Shown here piece by piece: positions 9,601 through 12,702 of a stretch of DNA of 12,702 nucleotides (position 1 is its first letter; every line of letters begins with the position of its first letter). Source of the stretch: Phycisphaeraceae bacterium (lineage in GTDB: Bacteria > Planctomycetota > Phycisphaerae > Phycisphaerales > Phycisphaeraceae). The DNA lies in NCBI GenBank assembly GCA_016763955.1, contig JAESSU010000130.1, forward strand, positions 1 through 12,702. The letters run 5' to 3'. A model generated the notes under the pieces. The model had not been told where the DNA came from. It was given only the letters and a program-made list of their open reading frames with translations, and searched no databases. The translations under genes were made by a program, and so were the position numbers.

Positions 9601-12600
9601 CACTACGATGGAACCCTCGGTGCAATTGATACCGCACAAGGACTAGGGAGTTACCGCACGATCAATATCGGCGTTCCCACAGTCTCACAAGTCATCGGCA
9701 TCATCCGTGTCAACAATACCGATACTCTTATCTCTGGCATTGACTTTGTCGATATCGACGGCGATGGCGTGCTTGAACTGATTGCTTATGACGATTCACA
9801 ATTCGATAATAATGGCAATGCAATTCGCCGCCTCATCGAAATCAACGCCAGCACCCCAACGCAATCAACCGTTGCAACGGATAGCAATGGTTTTGAATTC
9901 GGTCATATCTCACGCGATATCTCAGGGCTGTCTGCTCTTTCGTTTGACCCTAACACGATGGTCAACGGCGATGAATTCTTTGAACTGTATGCCTTTGCCA
10001 ATGACACCCCGCTTTATAGTGCGATGGTTCAAGCAGTGATTGATACGACAGTCACTGCCTCCCCTGCTGCCACCTTGTATACCAATGTATTAGGTGATCT
10101 AGGCGGTCAGCATGAATTCGTGGATATCACGGTCGTCTCAGAAATTCAGTTAGATGATTCAATCATTGAGTATGCTTATGCGTTGATTGCCAATACGGAT
10201 ATGGATGGCAACCCGATTACAGGTTATCAACTTGCTCGATTTACAACAGACAATCCAACTGCTGTAACCACGATAGGCAGTCTTGTAGACCCCGATGGAA
10301 TTGAATTAGAAAACGTCTTCGCTTTGGCGACCAATCCTGCAAATAATGGGGACGTGGTCTTTGTCGGTAACAAAGTGGGCACTGACGAAATCGAAGTCTT
10401 TACAATCGTTGCCAGCGACCTTGCGGGTGTTAACAACGTTGTGACTGCAAGCTCCCGTAAAGGACTTAAACGCAGCGATGGCACCTCCTTAGTCGCCTCC
10501 GCTGGCGCGTTCACCGCACTGGCATTTATGGCAGGTAGTTCACGACTCTTTGGTGTCTATTCAGACGAATCCACCGATCTGCGAACCGACAGCTTACACA
10601 GCATCAGTCTTGTCAGTGGTAACATCATTGACTTTGGTCAAGTCACCATTGGCACAGAAGGTCACACCACCCACATCATTGCAATGGAATCACGCGTTAA
10701 TGCCAACGGCACTGCCAGCCTCATTGCAATCGACATATCACTTGAAGCAGAGGACCCCGCAGGGACTCGCCGTCTAATTGAACTCCAACTTGATTCTGAT
10801 AGCACCGTGGGATCGATCCATGCCATGGACTTTGATTCCAATGGCAACCTGTTTGTCATCACACAAGATTATGATGGTGACATCAATACGGATGCCAGCG
10901 GTATCGACTCCGATCAAACGGCAGTGCTAGACGGTGTTACGATTAATATTCCCAGCACAACCGATGTTGCATTGGTTGGAATCGATAAAGATTCAGGTAA
11001 GTTTATTGCTCCTGAAAATGCCAATTTCTCAACCAGTGATGTCCGTCCAATTCTAAATTCACAGGGCAATGAATTCACCGGTGATTTCCGAGGCATGGCC
11101 TTCCAATCTGATGGCATACTTTATGCCACTTACAATGTCGGACCCGACGCTGCAACAGGCGATCTCACCGACGGAACACAACTGTACCGTATCTCGACCA
11201 CGAATTCCGGCTCGGTTGGTGCAACCTTAATTGGCGATATCGATCTCGGTGGAACGACTGATGTTCAGTCCTTGGCCTTTGCACTTAATGCAGATGGCGA
11301 TGAAATTCTCGTCGGTGTTGATATGCAAGCAGGTTCAGATAAAGCACAACTGGTTGAAATTAACCACGATACCGCAGTGGCCATCGCGATGAACAATCAA
11401 GGTGATGCCTCAGCCGTCAAAGGCTTAGGTAGCTATGCTGAAGGTTCAGCACGCCCGTTATTGTTTGCCAGTAATGGTAACAATGTCATTCGCGGTTCTG
11501 CCGTTTCATTGTCAGTCGATGATGCGACAGGCGACTCGGATGTGTTGAGTCTCAACGGCGCTGAATTTAGTCCGATTGATGGCCTACTTTACATTGTCGC
11601 TCATGAAACGACTGAAACAGGTGAACGAGACTTCTTCTATACCATCGACACCGAAGCTGGAAACGCTTCTGCGATTCAAAATAGCCTCTCGCGTTTGAAT
11701 GTCAGCTTGGCAAACACGCCTGAAGGCGAAACCATTGAATCTATTGCATTCGATCAAAATGGCAGCAGTGACACCCTATTCGCTTATCGGGTTAATAGTG
11801 ATAGTGAAGGCGAGCTGGTTTCCTTTAGTCCAATTCGTTCTGATTTTACGCAAGATTCATTAAGTCTTAACCGTACGGTGACGGTTGAATATTTAGGTGA
11901 TAATTTAAACACGATTAGTGGGCTAAGCTTTGTGGATGAAGATCCTAATGCGACAGATAGCACACTCTATGCCATTGAAAACAATGGTGCGGACAGTCGT
12001 CTGATGACACTTGATATCGCAACGGGTGTGATCAATGTTGTAGGCCCACTATCAGACCCTGATGATATCAATGACCAAGGTCATCCCATTCGTGGTGAAT
12101 CACTTGGCGGTCTGACATACAACCCGCTACTCGTCAATCCATTCACAGGTGAACTTGGCGTTCTTTTGGCGACTGATACGGTGACGGATGAACTGGTTTA
12201 TATTGATTCACGTGACCGTCCGCCAACATCCTCCTTGTTCCAAATCTATGTGGCACAAGCGAGTGAAAACTCGAGCATCATCATCGCGCCTGTGGCTGAT
12301 TTTGATCCCGCAGCAGTGGGTGATGAGAGAATTCGTCCCATGTTGCCCTTCGAAGGCAGTATTGGCAGTCTACTTGTCCGTCCCACTAACGGGACTCAAG
12401 ACATCACCATTTCAGCAGCCGATGGAACGGGCTCTGTTTATATTGGTGTCCGTACTGAAAGTTATGCGGACGATCTGAAAGTTCAAGCTGCATTTATGCC
12501 TATCACAGAAGGTAGCTTACTACAGTCCTTAGGCGTGCGCCCGGTGGGTGTTGATGACTTGCCAGATGATCTTCAAAACAACGTCTCAGCTGGTATTTTC

Positions 12601-12702
12601 GTCGCACAAAACTTGCTGGTCGTCCCAGACCTTAACGGCACTGGGGGCAATACTGCCAGCATTAGTTTCCGCAATGAACTCATTGGTAAGAATATTGATA
12701 AA
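1..12702 (+). CDS. Interior of a giant repeat-rich extracellular protein (partial at both ends)
   Basis: Frame 1 reads through all 4,234 codons without a stop. The first codons read FLNTGELVAHISQF and the last read NELIGKNIDK, so both termini lie outside the window. No signal peptide, membrane segment, sortase motif or RTX repeat is visible in this part. The order is: compound beta-repeats of about 165 residues (residues 1-2090), with flagellin IN-like insertions at residues 341-441 and about 1122-1468; a divergent stretch (2091-2307); a looser continuation of the repeats (2308-4080); and a distinct beta-rich module (4081-4234). I found no cysteine and only 11 tryptophans. Aspartate, asparagine and threonine are very frequent. 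The repeats resemble beta-propeller blades (NHL, DUF4394 or lactonase-like), and no catalytic motif stands out. By inference it is a secreted or surface-anchored structural protein or adhesin. I recognise the architecture but not a named gene. Confidence is high for the open frame and low for the function. Confidence 0.95.
622..1470 (+). repeat. Repeat unit 1, interrupted by the first IN-like module
   Basis: It starts with ITGIDFLADGRLVAVN and QLIAIDTTDTTLS. The second sub-motif is the variant GLSANGNFVYSAQN, then DDLLLTSSLEFGYYSVNATTGD. The third sub-motif begins AIANNANNTLYAVRHVVLS and is then split by about 110 residues of IN-like sequence. It resumes as GDSLYIVAADANSDGTAEL. Without the insertion the unit would be close to the usual length. 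Confidence 0.75.
1021..1323 (+). other. Flagellin hook IN-like module 1 (residues 341-441)
   Basis: Visible landmarks are LAALNGGQGVSI at the head, DFSITYTD, the strand GIIDLS, the helix TTLTVQDAVDEINNN, FITASIDSNGYLVLTDIA, and the tail ITVTTLNGTAAADLGLTG. This head, helix and AADLG tail order is the one I know from the flagellin hook IN motif in FlgL, FliD and flagellin-like proteins, including those of planctomycetes. Here it sits within a propeller-like repeat and no flagellin coiled-coil ends flank it, so it is a borrowed module and the gene is not a flagellin. The assignment is by motif recall, not by a search. Confidence 0.7.
1471..1950 (+). repeat. Repeat unit 2, a compact canonical copy
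   Basis: This uninterrupted unit of 160 residues shows all three sub-motifs. They are VQSMDFTRDGKLIGYDDDD with MFVIDYVTPSNSQLLL, then GLTTDANGFFYALND with SNGQSLLTYDS, then GLATDGTTLFAVRNVNG with ILFTINQTTGVTTVVG. It is a good reference for defining the repeat. Confidence 0.8.
1951..2463 (+). repeat. Repeat unit 3
   Basis: The first sub-motif is AIAGMDFRKGRLVAVD. It is followed by an unusually long stretch, SSADYNGGAFADPNNAV, that is absent from the neighbouring units. Then come LTSIDNDVFYSFD with NNSQSLLHFNTATG, and GLSYDPDGNLYGVRRD with DLLYNINATNGVITPV. The length is 171 residues. Confidence 0.8.
2464..2970 (+). repeat. Repeat unit 4
   Basis: The sub-motifs are AIEFASDGSLFALDLTG with LIRVDLNDPTLSE, then GLTTDGDGLFYSMVAD with DLLLQSASQQTLFGFDT, then GLAYNNAGDLYFAIQTSNG with ELLSVDSANIALGG. 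The second sub-motif is one of the clearest examples of the L-L-x-S-x-x-Q-x-L pattern. Confidence 0.8.
3364..3828 (+). other. Flagellin hook IN-like module 2 (residues 1122-1276)
   Basis: The head LLTRLMNGFTPDNTVGIGD and DLAITRGDGTTLTINLID resemble the LxxLNGGxGV entry of IN-type sequences. A fuller copy follows: FIASDGASYDFDVDG, the helix TTLDALITAINTAITG, MTVSINTTTNNSLLVVD, and the tail LTVQNIGNSTAATDLGI. The AATDLGI tail at residues 1254-1260 matches AAADLGL at residues 433-439 of the first module. The head may be a truncated extra copy joined to a complete one. Confidence 0.65.
3892..4152 (+). other. FEFD-type beta-rich module (residues 1298-1384)
   Basis: The sequence reads DTLIINDGQGHTFTFEFD, then VAVSFAGGDSTNDVLGALR with TAINTTTLNVTP, then ITGGELTLNHDT. 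A strand pair ending in TFEFD, a short helix and a GGxLTL strand is a pattern I recall from repeats of very large extracellular bacterial proteins. I cannot give it a firm family name. It lies between two IN-like segments, so the inserted block is compound. Confidence 0.5.
4234..4362 (+). other. C-terminal half of an IN-like module (residues 1412-1454)
   Basis: The strand LSIATDAAGLVIVDGVQGT, then ATVLMVADTGGG and the tail TVATELGINTS, repeat the back half of the IN-like modules upstream. No clear LNGG head precedes it directly, so it is either a partial copy or the tail of a module whose front is the FEFD segment. Confidence 0.5.
4504..4962 (+). repeat. Repeat unit 6, the shortest copy
   Basis: At 153 residues this is the most compact unit. 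The hairpin is degraded to IASMEASTDNNLIGYTVDG, with Glu-Ala in place of Asp-Phe. The second sub-motif is GMATDTDGFVYAFDAN, then FVSANEQSLWQIDS. The third is VAVAYNATNNNIVAVTG, then MVHVIDLTTPSL. Confidence 0.75.
4963..5463 (+). repeat. Repeat unit 7
   Basis: The sub-motifs are IQALEFSSTGRLLAVNQG with QYIELDQTTGDATKV, then GLTADEQGRFYSVGDD with LLYTSTGNIYNLATTSD, then GLAFNSNDSLYAVTQQ with TLYTLSLAGEINSLGG. It gives a clear uninterrupted view of the third sub-motif, and so of the site where units 1 and 5 carry their insertions. Confidence 0.8.
5464..5988 (+). repeat. Repeat unit 8
   Basis: The sub-motifs are IIGLDFTTDNELLAFDDAD with RLIQINTTNPTQSVSL, then GLTVDSQDRLISYDSTSD with LLITNQTLGQVLFSIVHD, then LALNPQTNAIYGVMRD with HLITLVDGDTGSSTN. 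The third sub-motif is already drifting from consensus ahead of the change in architecture downstream. Confidence 0.75.
5989..6270 (+). repeat. Repeat unit 9, truncated, with a calcium-loop-like hairpin
   Basis: The unit begins IVGMDFGNGDVDGDGQLDL, in which the hairpin turn is replaced by a D-x-D-x-D-G-type loop. It continues GFASDGSGIFYSHNTTTN and LLTSGTLFVVGFN. No third sub-motif follows. The sequence changes to HDAPVVTGSVGGVIG, which marks the end of the regular array. Confidence 0.72.
6016..6042 (+). other. Calcium-binding-like Asp loop (residues 2006-2014)
   Basis: DVDGDGQLD has Asp at positions 1, 3, 5 and 9 of the loop, the spacing seen in EF-hand, dockerin and FG-GAP-type calcium loops. 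It is placed in the turn of the MDF hairpin. Calcium binding is inferred from spacing only. Confidence 0.6.
6271..6921 (+). other. Divergent beta-rich segment between the two repeat zones (residues 2091-2307)
   Basis: This part does not keep the three-motif order. Blade-like strands are still visible: VAADNDGVIWAIVDENLPT, LFSIEQDADTGEVLSFDHA, IVGIDSHPNTGDLYIASD and ISTISKTSGVAASV. They are followed by a different segment, VLVTPNTHPNITVVYQ and FVVEVDYDADSVVNLPVAL. Three of the protein's eleven tryptophans lie here (VWVN, IWAI, YWAV). The later part could be an Ig-like or other beta-sandwich domain. I do not recognise a family. Confidence 0.5.
6922..7674 (+). repeat. Second-zone repeat S1
   Basis: It opens IASMDYNAQGTRNPMDAF. 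A GRFFSIYDTD strand, then DELWVSGDRLYAVNS, corresponds to the RFYS and LLxSxxQxL pair of the first zone. Next come INGLAFEGS with GDLYAIWDDLQNRDGNG, then RLITIDQWTGEVTVVG, matching the third sub-motif. The order is kept but long inserts raise the length to about 251 residues. Confidence 0.65.
7243..7296 (+). other. Tandem Asp-rich loops, calcium-binding-like (residues 2415-2432)
   Basis: DTDGNFDENGDGLFDTDE contains two overlapping D-x-D/N-x-D-G-type loops directly after the GRFFSIY strand and directly before ELWVSGDRLYAV. This resembles thrombospondin type 3 or dockerin-like calcium loops. The assignment is by spacing only. Confidence 0.55.
7675..9045 (+). repeat. Second-zone repeat S2, expanded
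   Basis: It begins VRGMDFDANGELIAVHG, then GYAADTEGRFYSIFD and SELWASDDFNPLVSVNG. About 330 further residues of looser blade-like strands follow: LAVDRFGNLLSAN, ELYKVNRNPITGGL, ENLYVVGFSTD, IQGLATMGDRTFVLAP, LYEVVYADDGSVSSF, MYTIDGDDNTIYEI and SIAIDRSGKYLYVAVD. The landmark spacing here is 458 residues, the longest in the protein apart from the insertion-bearing unit 5. Several extra blades may have been added, or the MDF motif may have been lost in intervening copies. Confidence 0.6.
9046..9726 (+). repeat. Second-zone repeat S3
   Basis: It contains IVAMDFNLHNELIAIDTY with MIQIDTREKLNES, then LQGYAVNQYGRGISI with SELYISGNQLLQIPLF. Next is ITGLVSHTTQPLLFASSQQ, then LLTLSITNGSAGILG and LLGLATHYDGTLGAIDT. 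The PLLFAS element recurs near base 11455 in S5. The length is 227 residues. Confidence 0.65.
9727..10671 (+). repeat. Second-zone repeat S4
   Basis: The hairpin LISGIDFVDIDGDGVLEL again carries an Asp loop. It is followed by RLIEINASTPTQSTV, ISGLSALSFDPN with FELYAFANDTPLYS, YQLARFTTDNPTAVTTIGS, VFALATNPANNGDVVFVG, and FTALAFMAGSSRLFGVYSD with LHSISLVSGNIIDFGQV. The last pair is a good third sub-motif. The intermediate strands are divergent. Confidence 0.6.
9751..9777 (+). other. Calcium-binding-like Asp loop (residues 3251-3259)
   Basis: DIDGDGVLE sits in the turn of the MDF-type hairpin, in the same place as the loop in unit 9. Acidic residues at positions 1, 3, 5 and 9 fit an FG-GAP or EF-hand-like calcium loop by spacing. 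Confidence 0.6.
10672..12240 (+). repeat. Second-zone repeat S5, the last blades of the array
   Basis: The blade-like strands run HIIAMESRVNANGTASLIAID, IHAMDFDSNGNLFVITQD, FRGMAFQSDGILYATYN with QLYRISTTNSGSVGATLIG, and VQSLAFALNADGDEILVGVD with QLVEINHDTAVAIA. They continue PLLFASNGNNVIRGS, FSPIDGLLYIVAHET with FFYTIDTEAGNA, IESIAFDQNGSSDTLFAYR, ISGLSFVDEDPNATDSTLYA with LMTLDIATGVINVVG, and GLTYNPLLVNPFTGELGVLL with ELVYIDSRDR. An Asp-rich stretch, DYDGDINTDASGIDSD (from base 10867), may bind calcium. The compound order of the first zone is hard to follow here. Confidence 0.55.
12241..12702 (+). other. Distinct beta-rich module at the right edge, incomplete (residues 4081-4234)
   Basis: After the last blade (DELVYIDSRDRPPTSSLF) the pattern stops. 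A different segment begins QIYVAQASENSSIIIAPV. It contains GSIGSLLVRPTNGTQDITI, SAADGTGSVYIGVRTESY, LLQSLGVRPVGVDDLPDDL, and NVSAGIFVAQNLLVVPDLNG. It lacks the DxxGxLYAV and TTG signatures and may be a beta-sandwich or a spacer leading to another domain block. I do not recognise a family. The frame is still open at the edge. Confidence 0.45.

Noticed and set aside
9782..10039. Plus-strand open frame of 85 codons in another frame
   Set aside because: The giant frame here carries the repeat motifs RLIEINASTPTQSTV and FELYAFAN. The alternative frame is an incidental shadow.
10227..10514. Antisense open frame of 95 codons
   Set aside because: It lies opposite second-zone repeat S4, with low-complexity composition and no independent support as a gene.
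12188..12478. Plus-strand open frame of 96 codons in another frame
   Set aside because: It overlaps frame 1, which continues with coherent beta-rich sequence. The alternative translation shows no domain and no upstream ribosome-binding site that I can see.
1..12702. RTX toxin or adhesin with GGxGxDxxx calcium nonapeptides
   Set aside because: I saw no tandem GGxGxD nonapeptides. The Asp-rich loops are isolated D-x-D-x-D-G types, so RTX classification is not supported within this window.
1..12702. CRISPR array or DNA-level tandem repeat
   Set aside because: The repeats are at protein level, long and diverged. No short identical direct repeats with regular spacers are visible.

Overview
The whole 12,702-base window is the interior of one giant gene on the + strand. 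Reading frame 1 is open from the first base to the last: 4,234 codons without a stop by my complete read-through. Neither the start nor the stop codon lies in the window, so the protein is longer than 4,234 residues. I see no second gene, RNA gene, promoter, terminator, mobile element or CRISPR array. Short open frames in the other five frames are shadows of this gene.

The protein looks extracellular or cell-surface. It is rich in Asp, Asn, Thr, Gly and Ser, poor in Lys, and I found no cysteine in all 4,234 residues. It is built of beta-strand repeats with a beta-propeller-like grammar (GLxxDxxGxLYAV, xMDFxxDGxLIAVD, LLYxIDxTTGxxTxxG), like NHL, DUF4394 or lactonase-type propeller blades.

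Layout: (1) bases 1-6270 hold a fairly regular array of compound repeats of about 165 residues, each with three sub-motifs in fixed order. (2) Two of these repeats are interrupted, at the same internal point, by modules resembling the flagellin hook IN motif found in FlgL, FliD and related proteins. The second interruption is compound and also holds a FEFD-type module. (3) Bases 6271-6921 are a divergent linker-like segment. (4) Bases 6922-12240 are a looser, longer-period continuation of the same repeat family, with calcium-binding-like Asp loops and more tryptophan. (5) Bases 12241-12702 hold a different beta-rich module.

Organism: IN-type modules in giant, Cys-free surface proteins, with base composition near 50% GC by eye, would fit a planctomycete such as a Phycisphaerae-type bacterium. 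Other phyla with giant proteins, such as Omnitrophota, cannot be excluded. This is inference, because there is no housekeeping gene here to test it. Adhesion, surface coating or matrix formation is the most plausible job, but nothing in the sequence proves a function.
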